Made by a program: the position numbers and the translations under genes. A DNA stretch of 64,000 bases from NCBI RefSeq assembly GCF_019049325.1, contig NZ_JAGMUO010000012.1, positions 30,592-94,591 of the forward strand, written 5' to 3'. The notes beneath the pieces were generated by a model that was not told the origin of the DNA, made no database searches, and saw only the letters and a list, made by a program, of their open reading frames with translations. Source of the DNA: Streptomyces sp. AC512_CC834. GTDB taxonomy: Bacteria > Actinomycetota > Actinomycetes > Streptomycetales > Streptomycetaceae. This document shows positions 1 through 8,128 of the stretch, one piece after another. The first letter of the stretch is position 1. The number at the start of each line of letters is the position of its first letter.

Positions 1-1429
1 TGCCGAAGCGGGCCTGAAGGAGCCGTCGGTTGGTGAGGCCCGCGGCGGAGACCGGTACGTCGTCCGTGCCCACACTTCCCACCGGCGGCAGCATCGCCTT
101 CGAGAGGAAGAACCTGCTGATGCCGTTGGCCAGGAAGAACTGCTGCGGCAAGGTGGGGCGCCCGAGGAAGACGTCGTCGTTGAAGTAGAGGAACTGCTCG
201 GAGAGCCCCTCGATGTGATGCAGCCGGCTCTCGATGGCGTGCGAGTTGAACGTCGGGAGCATGGCGGGGTCCGTGAAGATCTCCCGGTGGTCGACGACCG
301 TGAGCCGGGGGTGTGCGGTGTTCAGCCAGGTGGGCACCTGCTGGTCGGTGACGAGATAGACGTGCCGGATCCAGGGGGCGTACAGGTGCAGCGAGCGCAG
401 CGAGTAGCGCAGCTCGTCACGGCTGAGATAGCGGGCGGTGTTGGCGGCCTGCGGGTGGTACGGCTCGCCCGCGACCGCCGCGCGGCGCCGCTGCCATGCG
501 GGGTCGGAGCCGTCGACCCAGGTGTAGACGGCGTCGACGGGGAAGTGGATGTCGTCGGGCACCGGCTCGGCGAACTCGCGCCGGGTGCGTACGGGGGCGG
601 GCTGCGGCCGGGTGTACTCGGACGCGAGCCGGGTGAAGCGGCGACCGGGGACCTCGACCGCGGGTGCCTCGCGGCAGACCCGTTCGCAGGTACGGTTGTG
701 GCGCGGCGCCACGAGTTCGGCGCCCTCCTCGGACGGTCGCCAGACCTCGATGTCGCAGCCGTGGCCCGAGCCGAGCACCGTGCCGGGTGCGCCGTCGGGT
801 GCAGTGCCGTCGGTCAGATAGCAGAAGACGCGGATGATCTTCCGGTCGGCGGCCCGGCGCCAGGAACGCGGAGAGCCGGCCGGTTCCGCACCCCGGTCCC
901 GGGCCGGCCCGGATCCACCCGTCCGCATGACGTACGCCGGCACGTCCGCGCCCATGGCGACCAGTGCGCTCTCGGCCGCCGCCCGGTCTTCGGAGCTGAT
1001 CCCCACGGCGGAGGAGGCGCTCGCGGTGTTGCGCACGACGAAGTGGTCCACGCCCGCCTCTGCCAGCGTGCGCAGCACCAGTCGCAGATTGTGCTCCCGG
1101 GCCAGAAGGGGCGTCACGCCCTCTTGCACCAGCGCGACGCGGGTCCCTCCGGCGGTCTGCACGGGCACCCGTTCGCCGTCCCGCAGCAGGCCCCGGCGCG
1201 TCAGGCGCGCGCACAGCCGACGGTGCCGCGCCTCGCGCATCAGGGCCGCCGGTCTCTCCAGCCGCTGCCGCAGCCTCTCCCACCGCTCCACACCGAACCA
1301 GGCCCGCACGGCCCTGCGCATCCGCAGGGGCGCCAGCCTGCGATAGGTCCTGAGCATCAGGGCCGGCGGCGGGGTCTGAAGCTGTAGGGCGCGGTGCGCA
1401 TCGGCCTGCGCCGGAACGTCGATGGTCAT
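1..1429 (-). CDS. Stealth-family sugar-1-phosphate transferase (partial, C-terminus outside window)
   Basis: This is an open frame from an ATG at 1429 (AGGAG seven bases upstream) to the window edge, 476 codons without a stop. The first ~280 residues are a basic, alpha-helical, poorly conserved lead. From about residue 300 the Stealth signature regions follow: CR1 as DAVYTWVDGSDPAW, then CR2 with RYSLRSLHLYAPWIRHVYLV, TDQQVPTWL and FNSHAIESRLHHI, ending in LYFNDDVFLG. Stealth proteins (family knowledge) are hexose-1-phosphoryl transferases that build phosphodiester-linked cell-surface glycans, related to the GlcNAc-1-phosphotransferase of animals and to CpsY-type capsule enzymes. The actual acceptor here cannot be told. 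The CR3/CR4 regions must lie beyond position 1. The family assignment is firm; the substrate is unknown. Confidence 0.88.
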   Translation of the reverse strand, partial: MTIDVPAQADAHRALQLQTPPPALMLRTYRRLAPLRMRRAVRAWFGVERWERLRQRLERPAALMREARHRRLCARLTRRGLLRDGERVPVQTAGGTRVALVQEGVTPLLAREHNLRLVLRTLAEAGVDHFVVRNTASASSAVGISSEDRAAAESALVAMGADVPAYVMRTGGSGPARDRGAEPAGSPRSWRRAADRKIIRVFCYLTDGTAPDGAPGTVLGSGHGCDIEVWRPSEEGAELVAPRHNRTCERVCREAPAVEVPGRRFTRLASEYTRPQPAPVRTRREFAEPVPDDIHFPVDAVYTWVDGSDPAWQRRRAAVAGEPYHPQAANTARYLSRDELRYSLRSLHLYAPWIRHVYLVTDQQVPTWLNTAHPRLTVVDHREIFTDPAMLPTFNSHAIESRLHHIEGLSEQFLYFNDDVFLGRPTLPQQFFLANGISRFFLSKAMLPPVGSVGTDDVPVSAAGLTNRRLLQARFG

Positions 1430-1537
1430 GGGCACACTCCTGGTCCGTCTCGTCCAGGTGTCTATGCACTTGCCCGTCGGGCGAATATCGGATAAAGGAA
1501 GAAACGGCCCGATTGTCCTAATGTCACGGACGCGACG

Positions 1538-1580
1538 AAAGAGGCCGATGACCCGTTTCTTACAGGTCATCGGCCTCTTT
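1538..1580 (-). terminator. Strong hairpin terminator downstream of tRNA-His
   Basis: A perfect 16-bp inverted repeat (arms 1538–1553 and 1565–1580) with an 11-nt loop lies just downstream of the tRNA on the minus strand, and the 3' arm ends in CTCTTT. Its position and perfect pairing make it the likely terminator of the tRNA transcript. It would also stop readthrough into the Stealth gene, whose start is at 1429. Confidence 0.75.
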
Positions 1581-1586
1581 GGAGAG

Positions 1587-1659
1587 GGTGAGTGACGGGA
1601 CTTGAACCCGCGGCCACCTGGACCACAACCAGGTGCTCTACCAACTGAGCTACACCCAC
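1587..1659 (-). tRNA. tRNA-His (GTG anticodon)
   Basis: The minus strand folds into a full cloverleaf: acceptor GTGGGTG/CACTCAC with one G-U pair, D arm GCTC/GAGC, anticodon stem CCTGG/CCAGG around loop TTGTGGT (anticodon GTG), and T arm GCGGG/CCCGT with TTCAAGT. The discriminator is C, and the base before position 1 (position 1660) is a G, giving the G-1:C73 pair that histidyl-tRNA synthetase recognises. The 3' CCA is not encoded and must be added after transcription. Confidence 0.97.
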
Positions 1660-1779
1660 CAAGGCCGGTGCTCGAATCCCGCGTGGCGGGGTCCCCGACC
1701 GGCTGAGAAAAAGTGTACAGGGTCCGAAGGGGTGCTCGCGCCCGGCTTTTCGGGGCGCCGTTTCCCCGGCGGCCCGCGC

Positions 1780-2382
1780 CTACCCGGCGGAGACGACGTG
1801 CTTCGCGGCGATCGCCTTGGCGGTGTCGGAGTCGGGGCCGGGCTGCGGGACGAAGACCGCCTCCCGGTAGTAGCGCAGCTCGGCGATGGACTCGCGGATG
1901 TCGGCGAGCGCGCGGTGGTTGCCGTTCTTCTCGGGGCTGTTGAAGTACGCCCGGGGGTACCAGCGGCGGGCCAGCTCCTTGATCGAGGAGACGTCGACGA
2001 TCCGGTAGTGGAGGTAGTCCTCCAGCGTCTGCATGTCCCGCAGCAGGAAGCCGCGGTCGGTGCCGACCGAGTTGCCGCACAGGGGGGCCTTGCCGGGCTC
2101 CTTCACGTGCTCCCGCACATACGCCAGGACCTGGGCCTCGGCGTCCGCCAGGGTCGTGCCGCCGTCCAGCTCCGCGAGCAGGCCGGACGCGGTGTGCATC
2201 TGACGCACCACCTCCGGCATCGTCTCCAGGGCCCGCTCCGGCGGGCGGATGACGATGTCGACACCGTCGCCGAGGATGTTCAGCTCGGAGTCGGTGACGA
2301 GGGCGGCAACCTCGATGAGCGCGTCGTCGGACAGCGAGAGGCCGGTCATCTCGCAGTCGATCCACACCATGCGATCGTTCAT
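1780..2382 (-). CDS. orn: Oligoribonuclease (DEDDh 3'-5' exonuclease)
   Basis: A 200-residue protein that degrades 2–5-nt RNAs and, in c-di-GMP signalling, pGpG. The DEDDh exonuclease residues are visible: D9 and E11 in WIDCEMTGL, a central aspartate in [11 protein letters not shown], and the HRALADI motif with the catalytic His and last Asp. I chose the ATG at 2382, which gives the 200-aa length I know for Streptomyces OrnA. A GTG at 2391 would add three residues, and neither start has a strong Shine-Dalgarno site. It lies downstream of adpA on the same strand, with a hairpin between them, so it is probably transcribed separately. This orn–adpA neighbourhood is conserved in Streptomyces (S. 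coelicolor SCO2793–SCO2792). Confidence 0.95.
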   Translation of the reverse strand: MNDRMVWIDCEMTGLSLSDDALIEVAALVTDSELNILGDGVDIVIRPPERALETMPEVVRQMHTASGLLAELDGGTTLADAEAQVLAYVREHVKEPGKAPLCGNSVGTDRGFLLRDMQTLEDYLHYRIVDVSSIKELARRWYPRAYFNSPEKNGNHRALADIRESIAELRYYREAVFVPQPGPDSDTAKAIAAKHVVSAG

Positions 2383-2440
2383 GCGGGCCACTTTACGGTG
2401 GGCGCCTGTTTATGTGGTCCCCGGCGTCTGTGCCGGCCTT

Positions 2441-2512
2441 GCTGGGGGCTGCCGCCCCCAGGCCCCCGCTTCAGCCCTGAACGGGCCTCGTCCTCAAACG
2501 CCGGACGGGCTG
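2441..2512. repeat. Dispersed intergenic palindromic element, copy A
   Basis: This ~72-bp element has an internal hairpin (GGGGGCTGCCGCCCCC) followed by CCTCGTCCTCAAACGCCGG. A close copy lies in reverse orientation at 54279–54348. Its right part provides the left arm of the terminator at 2497–2531. Nothing in it suggests coding. Confidence 0.7.
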
Positions 2513-2531
2513 AGTGTGCCCGTCCGGCGTT
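2497..2531 (-). terminator. Hairpin terminator of adpA
   Basis: A perfect 13-bp inverted repeat (arms 2497–2509 and 2519–2531, 9-nt loop) starts 22 bases past the adpA stop codon in the direction of transcription. There is no U-tract, which is usual for Streptomyces terminators. Confidence 0.65.
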
Positions 2532-2552
2532 GTGAGCGTTGCGTCTCCTACC

Positions 2553-3749
2553 TCATGGCGCGCTGCGCTGCCCCGGCACGGTCGCCGCGCCCGCCGGCAT
2601 CGGGGCTGCCGTGCGGCGGGTCTGGAACGGGACCGCGTTCTCCGGGGGGAGGGCGGCCGGTGCCTCCGCCGGGGCCGGGGCCGGAGCCCGGGAGGCTCCC
2701 GCGTCCGGGTCCGGCTGCCGGTCGCTCTGGGGACGGCGTGCCCGGTAGGCCGCCCGGTAGGCGGCCGGGGACGAGCCGAGCTGGCGGCGGAAGTGACCGC
2801 GCAGCGCCACCGGCGAGCGGAAGCCGCAGCGGCCCGCGACCTCGTCCACCGAGTAGTCCGACGTCTCCAGCAGGCGCTGCGCCTGGAGCACCCGCTGGGT
2901 GATCAGCCACTGGAGCGGGGCGCTGCCCGTCAGTGAGCGGAACCGGCGGTCGAAGGTGCGGCGGCTCATGTAGGCGCGCGCGGCCAGCGTCTCCACGTCG
3001 AACTGCTCGTGGAGGTGCTCCAGCGCCCAGGCGACGACCTCGGCGAGCGGGTCGGCACCGATCTCCTCAGGTAAAGACCTGTCGAGGTAGCGCTCCTGTC
3101 CGCCGGTCCGGCGCGGCGGTACGACCAGGCGGCGGGCCAGCGCGCCGGCCGCCTCGTTGCCGTGGTCCGTGCGCACGATGTGCAGGCACAGGTCGATCCC
3201 GGCCGCGGTGCCCGCGGACGTCAGCACGTCGCCGTCGTCCACGAACAGCTCGCGCGGATCCACGTGCACCGACGGATAGCGCTTGGCCAGCGTCGGCGCG
3301 TACATCCAGTGCGTGGTGGCGGGACGGCCGTCCAGGAGGCCGGCCGCCGCGAGTACGAACGCGCCGGTGCACAGGCCGACGATGCGGGCACCTTCCTCGT
3401 GCGCGCGGCGCAGCGCGTCCAGTGCGTCCTCCGGCGGCGGTGAGGTGATCGAGCGCCAGGCCGGTACGACGACCGTGCCGGCGCGCGAGATCGCCTCCAG
3501 GCCCTGCGGCGCGGTGAGTTCCAGGCCCCCCGTGGTCCGCAGCGGGCCTTCCTCACCGCCGCACACCAGTAGTCGGTAGCGCGGCACGCCGGCGTCCTGG
3601 CGGTCGATCCCGAACACCGACAGCGGTATGGAACTCTCGAAGATGGGGCCGCCGCTGAACAGCAGCACCGCGACGATCTCCTTGCGGCGTCGCCCGGAGA
3701 GCTTCCGGGCCGCAGCGGCTTCCGGCGCGGCAGTGGAGTCGTGGCTCAT
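2553..3749 (-). CDS. adpA: AdpA/BldH, AraC-family master regulator of development and secondary metabolism
   Basis: A 398-residue protein of the AdpA length. Residues ~25–190 form a DJ-1/PfpI-like (ThiJ) dimerisation domain, with GLCTGAFVLAAAGLLDG at the nucleophile-elbow position. Residues ~235–335 form the AraC/XylS DNA-binding domain: first helix-turn-helix around VETLAARAYMSRRTFDRRF, second around VDEVAGRCGFRSPVALRGHF. Codon 226 (positions 3074–3072), between the two domains, is TTA. In Streptomyces that codon is read only by the bldA tRNA, so AdpA is made late. AdpA activates hundreds of genes for aerial growth, antibiotics and secreted enzymes. A consensus AdpA box lies at 3888–3897, consistent with autoregulation. 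The tail after ~340 is low-complexity Ala/Pro/Gly. Confidence 0.97.
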   Translation of the reverse strand: MSHDSTAAPEAAAARKLSGRRRKEIVAVLLFSGGPIFESSIPLSVFGIDRQDAGVPRYRLLVCGGEEGPLRTTGGLELTAPQGLEAISRAGTVVVPAWRSITSPPPEDALDALRRAHEEGARIVGLCTGAFVLAAAGLLDGRPATTHWMYAPTLAKRYPSVHVDPRELFVDDGDVLTSAGTAAGIDLCLHIVRTDHGNEAAGALARRLVVPPRRTGGQERYLDRSLPEEIGADPLAEVVAWALEHLHEQFDVETLAARAYMSRRTFDRRFRSLTGSAPLQWLITQRVLQAQRLLETSDYSVDEVAGRCGFRSPVALRGHFRRQLGSSPAAYRAAYRARRPQSDRQPDPDAGASRAPAPAPAEAPAALPPENAVPFQTRRTAAPMPAGAATVPGQRSAP

Positions 3750-4135
3750 GCTGCTAAGCCCCCCTCGGTGGTCGCGGCTCCCTCTACCCTTCGGGTATCT
3801 CGCTCCAACACGTTTCCCCTCGGTCCTGCACGAGTCCCCCGCCGTAGACAGTCAAGATCGAATCTACTGTGTCCCGTCGCGCCGAGGTGGCCGGTTCGGC
3901 ACTTGGGACATTGTCGACATGGCAACTTGGCGTGAAGCAGTCGATCACGAAGCGTTGCACTCCGGGGCGCCCCTGGGAAGTGCGCCTTGTGTCAGTGGCC
4001 AATCCCCGTAGGGTGCGAGGGGGCCCCGAGACCCTTTCCGTGCAGGTGGAACGGGGGTTGGGGGGTGGTGAGGGGTAGTGATGCGCCACCGGCGGAAGTT
4101 GGCTGAAAAGAAGCGGAACTGTGCGCGGAAACCGG
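3750..4135. other. adpA upstream regulatory region (no gene seen)
   Basis: These 386 bp between adpA and the next same-strand gene show no convincing coding frame and are clearly richer in A+T than the neighbouring genes. The region should contain the adpA promoter and a long leader. It holds an exact AdpA-box match at 3888–3897 and, at its far edge (about 4131–4148), a double ACCGGT motif at the 3' end of the neighbouring gene. Confidence 0.6.
3888..3897 (+). promoter_or_regulatory. Candidate AdpA-binding site upstream of adpA
   Basis: TGGCCGGTTC matches the published AdpA consensus TGGCSNGWWY at every position. It sits about 140 bases upstream of the adpA start codon, where autoregulatory AdpA sites are known in other Streptomyces. 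The site is short, so chance occurrence is possible. Confidence 0.5.
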
Positions 4136-4546
4136 TCAGTCGACCGGTGTGTTTTCCCCAGCATGCCGCCCGCCCCCACGGGCCGGCGTTCTGGCCCTGC
4201 GCCGACGCCCCCCGCGCACCGCGCGGCCGCGGTCCCGCACCGCCCGGTCCCGCACCGCACGGTTCCGGTGTCGCGGCCGGCCCGCGACGCGCTGCGAACG
4301 CCGCAACAGCAGGCGGCAGACGCCGGTGACGACGGCCAGCCCGAGCGCCGTACCGGCCGTGCCCGCGAACGAGGCGCCGTACCAGAGGAGTGCGACCGGG
4401 ACGAGGAAGCAACTGAACGCCGCCCAGCGGACGAGGTCGGTGACGCCGTCCCGGGCGGGCGCGGCAGGGCCGGCGCGCTCGGTCGGGCCGGGGCGGCGGT
4501 CGGGTGTGCCGGACGTCGGCTCGGCGGGACGGTACGGTCCGGACAC
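4136..4546 (-). CDS. Small membrane protein with Arg-rich tail, function unknown
   Basis: A 136-residue protein starting at a GTG (4546) preceded by AGGGAG. After a polar Pro-rich lead of ~38 residues, two hydrophobic segments follow (about 40–59 and 62–80; FSCFLVPVALLWYGASFAG then GTALGLAVVTGVCRLLL), so it should be a two-pass inner-membrane protein. The last ~50 residues are almost entirely Arg, Gly and Ala with a repeated RAVRD, and are presumably cytoplasmic (positive-inside rule). I recognise no family. It lies upstream of adpA on the same strand and is divergent from the universal stress protein gene. The frame is supported by GC-rich third positions and the hydrophobic pattern; the exact C-terminus is less certain. 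Confidence 0.6.
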   Translation of the reverse strand: MSGPYRPAEPTSGTPDRRPGPTERAGPAAPARDGVTDLVRWAAFSCFLVPVALLWYGASFAGTAGTALGLAVVTGVCRLLLRRSQRVAGRPRHRNRAVRDRAVRDRGRAVRGGRRRRARTPARGGGRHAGENTPVD

Positions 4547-4842
4547 GCGGGGCTCCCTGGGGGTGGCGGCATGGAGATCAACGCCCGCCCGGCGCGGGGG
4601 TCACGACCGGTCACGGACTGTTGAATCCTGTGCAAACCGCCTGTACAGCGCAGCAACCATTGCGTTACGGGCGCCCCCTCGGGCATGCTCCGGTGAGCCC
4701 GCGGCGGACCTTCGCGGGATCTGGGCGAAGGAGGCGTGCCGCCGTACCCTTGGGGGTATGGGGTTGGGAAGACCATTCCCGGACACGCAGCTCCGCCGCA
4801 CACTGTTGTCCCCTCATAGAGGATAAAAACGCCGAGACAGCC
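4547..4842. promoter_or_regulatory. Divergent intergenic region before the universal stress protein gene
   Basis: This 296-bp divergent region is locally A+T-richer at 4610–4670 and should carry promoters for the small membrane protein (leftward) and the stress protein (rightward). I see no clear sigma-factor box or operator. Confidence 0.4.
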
Positions 4843-5370
4843 ATGGCCGGTCACGAATACTTCGAACCCGCGGACCGCAAGCGGCCCGTCGCCGAACCTG
4901 CGGCGGCCGAGCCCCTGGCGGCCGAAGAGCCACGCCAGTCGTGCGACCCAGCCTTCAAGCACGGCGTCGTCGTCGGCTTCGACGGCTCCACCTCCAGCGA
5001 GCGCGCCCTCGCCTATGCCATCGGCATGGCCTCCCGGCTGGGCTCCGGCCTGGTCATCGTGCATGTCGCCAACCGGCTGCCCACCACGGTGTGGGCCGGC
5101 TGCGAACCCCCGGTCTTCGTCGATGTGCCCGACCACCGCACCGAGGTGCTCGGTCTGGAGCTGGCGTGCGCGGACTACCTCACCGAGGTGCCCTGGATCC
5201 TGGTCGAGCGAGGCGGCGACATCTGCCACGAACTCGAAGAGGTGGGGCGGGAGTACGAGGCGGACGCCATCGTCGTCGGCTCCAGTCACGGCCTGGTGGG
5301 CCGCCTCTTCGGCTCCGTCGCCGGCCGGCTCGCCAAGCGGGCGAAGCGGCCCGTGGTGGTCATCCCGTAG
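4843..5370 (+). CDS. Universal stress protein (UspA fold)
   Basis: A 175-residue single-domain Usp. The fold starts at about residue 39 with HGVVVGFDGSTSSERAL, where the Asp of the first strand binds adenine in ATP-binding Usps. It ends with the nucleotide loop VVGSSHGLVGRLFGSVAG, which fits the family G-2x-G-9x-G-S/T pattern, so ATP binding is expected. The ATG at 4843 begins a ~35-residue acidic, Ala/Glu/Pro-rich extension absent from the minimal Usp. The Shine-Dalgarno is weak (GAGAC), so the start is likely but not certain. Usps respond to hypoxia, starvation and dormancy in actinobacteria; the target here is unknown. It lies alone between divergent and same-strand neighbours. Confidence 0.9.
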   Translation: MAGHEYFEPADRKRPVAEPAAAEPLAAEEPRQSCDPAFKHGVVVGFDGSTSSERALAYAIGMASRLGSGLVIVHVANRLPTTVWAGCEPPVFVDVPDHRTEVLGLELACADYLTEVPWILVERGGDICHELEEVGREYEADAIVVGSSHGLVGRLFGSVAGRLAKRAKRPVVVIP

Positions 5371-5500
5371 CGGTCCCGGCGGCCTGGGTCTCCCTGTTGC
5401 TCATGCAGCGTGAAGCTACCGACGCGTAGAGGTGTTTGTGCCCTTGTGAAGGGCATATAAGTTTCACCGCACCACCGCACATGCATGAAGGGAGCCCGCC

Positions 5501-6067
5501 GTGGACAATGACGTCTCTGCGGGAAGCACCACCACCACCATCGTCGGCCGACTCGCCCTCGGCATCACCCTGCTGGCCTTCGGCATCGGCCACACCGGCG
5601 TGATCGACCAGGTGACGGCGGCCGACGCCGTGACCGTCGCCCAGTACGTCGGCGGCATCGCGCTCTTCGTCGCCGGCCTGCTGGCGCTGCGCGAGAAGGA
5701 CACCGCCTCCGGTACGGCCTTCGTCGTGCTCGGCGCGCTCTGGTTCACCTGGGCCGTCTCCGCCGACAACCAGGTCTCCGCAAACGCGGCGGGACTCTTC
5801 CTGCTGCTGTTCGCCCTCGTCGCCCTCTCCCTCACGTTCGCCGGCGGTGACACGCTCGGGCAGGGCACGTACGGGTTGTTCTTCGTGTCCCTGCTGCTGC
5901 TCGCCCTCGGTGTCTTCGCGGACAGCGAGGTGCTGGGCAGGGCCGGCGGATGGTTCGCCGTCGCGGCGGGGGCGGTCGCCTGGTACGCGGCGACCGCGGT
6001 GCTCGCCCACTGGCCGACGGATGTCTCGCGACGCGCGGCGGGCCGGCGGATGACGGCCGCCGGGTAG
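5501..6067 (+). CDS. GPR1/FUN34/YaaH-family acetate uptake protein
   Basis: A 188-residue, six-helix integral membrane protein of the succinate-acetate permease (SatP/YaaH) family. Helices are visible from about residue 15 onward: LALGITLLAFGIGH, VAQYVGGIALFVAGLLAL, ASGTAFVVLGALWFTWA, AAGLFLLLFALVALSLTFAG, YGLFFVSLLLLALGVFA and FAVAAGAVAWYAATAVLA. The family imports acetate and related short-chain acids, often with protons. The GTG start at 5501 has a good GAAGGGAG site. The canonical family NPAPLGL signature near the first helix is only weakly recognisable here, so transported substrate is an inference. The gene is followed by a bidirectional terminator. Confidence 0.82.
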   Translation: MDNDVSAGSTTTTIVGRLALGITLLAFGIGHTGVIDQVTAADAVTVAQYVGGIALFVAGLLALREKDTASGTAFVVLGALWFTWAVSADNQVSANAAGLFLLLFALVALSLTFAGGDTLGQGTYGLFFVSLLLLALGVFADSEVLGRAGGWFAVAAGAVAWYAATAVLAHWPTDVSRRAAGRRMTAAG

Positions 6068-6103
6068 CTGCGCAGGCTGGGGGTTGGGCAGCCCCCGGCA
6101 TTG

Positions 6104-6146
6104 GAACGGACCCCCCGTGTTTGGTGGCACACGTGGGGGTCCGTTC
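6104..6146. terminator. Bidirectional terminator between the acetate transporter and glmS
   Basis: A ~17-bp stem (arms 6104–6120 and 6129–6146, one extra T in the right arm) with a small loop lies between convergent genes ending at 6067 and 6248. Confidence 0.75.
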
Positions 6147-6247
6147 GGTTGTGTCGCCTGTTGTGTCGCCTGTGCTGGTGGGTGGGGGTTACTCGCGCCC
6201 ACGCGGCGGAGCCGCACATCGATGCAGCCCCCGCGCCCCTTCGGGCG

Positions 6248-8065
6248 CTACTCCACCGTTACCGACTTGGCGAGGTTCCTCGGCTTGTCGATGTCGCGGC
6301 CGAGGGCCAGGGCCGTGTGGTAGGCGAGGAGTTGGAGGGGGATGCCCATGAGGATGGGGTCGAGTTCGTCCTCGTTCTTCGGGACGACGACGGTGTGGTC
6401 GGCCTTCTCCTGCTCCTGGTGGGCGACGGCGAGGATCTGGCCGCTGCGGGCCTTGATCTCCTCCATGGCCGCGCGGTTCTTCTCCAGCAGGTCGTCGTCC
6501 GGCACGATCGCGACCGTCGGCAGGGCGGGCTCGATCAGGGCGAGCGGGCCGTGCTTCAGCTCGGAGGCCGGGTAGGCCTCGGCGTGGATGTAGGAGACCT
6601 CCTTGAGCTTCAGGGAGGCCTCGCGGGCGACCGGGTAGCCCCGGACGCGGCCGATGAAGAGCATCGAGCGGGCCTCGGCGTACCGGGCGGCCAGCTTCTT
6701 GATGTCCTCCTCCTGCCCCAGCATCTCGGAGATCTGCGCGGGCAGCCTGCGCAGCCCCTCGATGATCCGCTTGCCGTCCCGCACGGACAGGTCACGGGTG
6801 CGGCCCAGGTGCAGGGCGAGCAGCGCGAAGGCGACGCAGGTGTTGGTGAAGCACTTGGTGGAGACGACGCAGACCTCGGGCCCGGCGTGCACGTACATGC
6901 CGCCGTCGGCCTCGCGGGCGATCGCCGAGCCGACGACGTTGACGACGCCGAGGACCCGGGCGCCCTTGCGCTTCAGCTCCTGGACGGCGGCCAGCACGTC
7001 GTAGGTCTCACCGGACTGGGAGACGGCGATGTACAGGGTGTCGGGGTCGACGACCGCGTTGCGGTAGCGGAACTCGGAGGCCGGCTCGGCGTCGGCGGGG
7101 ATGCGGGCCAGCTCCTCGATCATCTGGGCGCCGATCTGGCCCGCGTGGTACGAGGTGCCGCAGCCGAGGATCTTCACGCGGCGCACGGCACGCGCGTCGC
7201 GGGCGTCCAGGTTGAGGCCGCCGAGGTGCACGGTGGAGAAGCGGTCGTCGATCCGGCCGCGCAGCACGCGGTCCACGGCCTCCGCCTGCTCGTGGATCTC
7301 CTTGTGCATGTAGGTGTCGTGGCCGCCCATGTCGTAGGAGGCGGCCTCCCACTCCACGGTGGTGGGCTCGGACGTGGTCCGGGTGCCCTCGGTGGTGTAG
7401 GTGCGGAAGTCGTCGGCCTTGAGGGTGGCCATCTCGCCGTCGTCGAGCGTGACTATCTGCCGGGTGTGGGCGACCAGCGCGGCGATGTCGGAGGCGACGA
7501 ACATCTCCTTCTCGCCGATGCCGAGGACGACCGGCGAGCCGTTGCGGGCGACGACGATGCGCTCGGGGAAGTCGGCGTGCATGACGGCGATGCCGTACGT
7601 GCCCTCGATCAGCCGGAGGATCTCGCGGACCTTGTCCTCGAGCTTGACGGCCTCGGAGCGGGCGATGAGGTGGACGAGGACCTCGGTGTCGGTCTCGGAG
7701 AGGAACTCGACGCCGTCCGCCTCCAGTTTGCGGCGCAGGTCGGCGGCGTTGTCGATGATGCCGTTGTGGACGACGGCGACCTTGTTGTCGGCCGACATGT
7801 GCGGGTGGGCGTTCACGTCGGAGGGGGCGCCGTGGGTGGCCCAGCGGGTGTGGGCGATGCCGGTGGTGCCCTTGAAGCGCGCGGGGACCTTGGCCTCCAG
7901 GTCGCGCACCCGGCCCTTGGCCTTGACCATCCTGAGGCCGGCCGCCTTCGGGGAGGTGACGACGATGCCCGCCGAGTCGTAGCCGCGGTACTCCAGGCGC
8001 TGGAGGCCTTCGAGGAGCAGGGGCGCGACGTCGCGCTTGCCGATGTATCCGACGATTCCGCACAT
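6248..8065 (-). CDS. glmS: Glutamine–fructose-6-phosphate aminotransferase (isomerizing)
   Basis: A 605-residue GlmS that makes glucosamine-6-phosphate from fructose-6-phosphate and glutamine, the first step of UDP-GlcNAc and peptidoglycan synthesis. The N-terminal class II glutaminase begins MCGIVGYIG, exposing Cys2 as nucleophile after Met removal, and carries RGYDSAGI and HTRWATHG. Two SIS domains follow (about 285–420 and 455–590) with CGTSYHAG, SQSGETYDVL and SELKHGPLALI. The C-terminus is the conserved KPRNLAKSVTVE with the synthase His/Lys environment intact. S. coelicolor carries two glmS genes and this is the copy near the des locus. A hypothetical gene lies 48 bases upstream on the same strand. 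Confidence 0.97.
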   Translation of the reverse strand: MCGIVGYIGKRDVAPLLLEGLQRLEYRGYDSAGIVVTSPKAAGLRMVKAKGRVRDLEAKVPARFKGTTGIAHTRWATHGAPSDVNAHPHMSADNKVAVVHNGIIDNAADLRRKLEADGVEFLSETDTEVLVHLIARSEAVKLEDKVREILRLIEGTYGIAVMHADFPERIVVARNGSPVVLGIGEKEMFVASDIAALVAHTRQIVTLDDGEMATLKADDFRTYTTEGTRTTSEPTTVEWEAASYDMGGHDTYMHKEIHEQAEAVDRVLRGRIDDRFSTVHLGGLNLDARDARAVRRVKILGCGTSYHAGQIGAQMIEELARIPADAEPASEFRYRNAVVDPDTLYIAVSQSGETYDVLAAVQELKRKGARVLGVVNVVGSAIAREADGGMYVHAGPEVCVVSTKCFTNTCVAFALLALHLGRTRDLSVRDGKRIIEGLRRLPAQISEMLGQEEDIKKLAARYAEARSMLFIGRVRGYPVAREASLKLKEVSYIHAEAYPASELKHGPLALIEPALPTVAIVPDDDLLEKNRAAMEEIKARSGQILAVAHQEQEKADHTVVVPKNEDELDPILMGIPLQLLAYHTALALGRDIDKPRNLAKSVTVE

Positions 8066-8098
8066 GTATACGTAAACCTCGTGTCCTTCTTCGGCTTC

Positions 8099-8128
8099 TC
8101 AGCCGTAGACGATTCAGCCGTAGACGAT
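8099..8128. repeat. 15-bp tandem duplication spanning a stop codon
   Basis: TCAGCCGTAGACGAT occurs twice head to tail (8099–8113 and 8114–8128). On the minus strand each copy reads Ile-Val-Tyr-Gly-stop, so the last codons and stop of the 97-residue gene are duplicated in frame beyond the stop. Confidence 0.9.

Noticed and set aside
3784..5289. A 501-residue minus-strand frame across the adpA upstream region
   Set aside because: It runs antisense to the universal stress protein gene and shows no coherent domain; its middle overlaps the better-supported small membrane protein in another frame.
8066..8113. glmS ribozyme/riboswitch upstream of glmS
   Set aside because: Only 48 bases separate glmS from the previous gene, far too short for the ribozyme, which is typical of Firmicutes.
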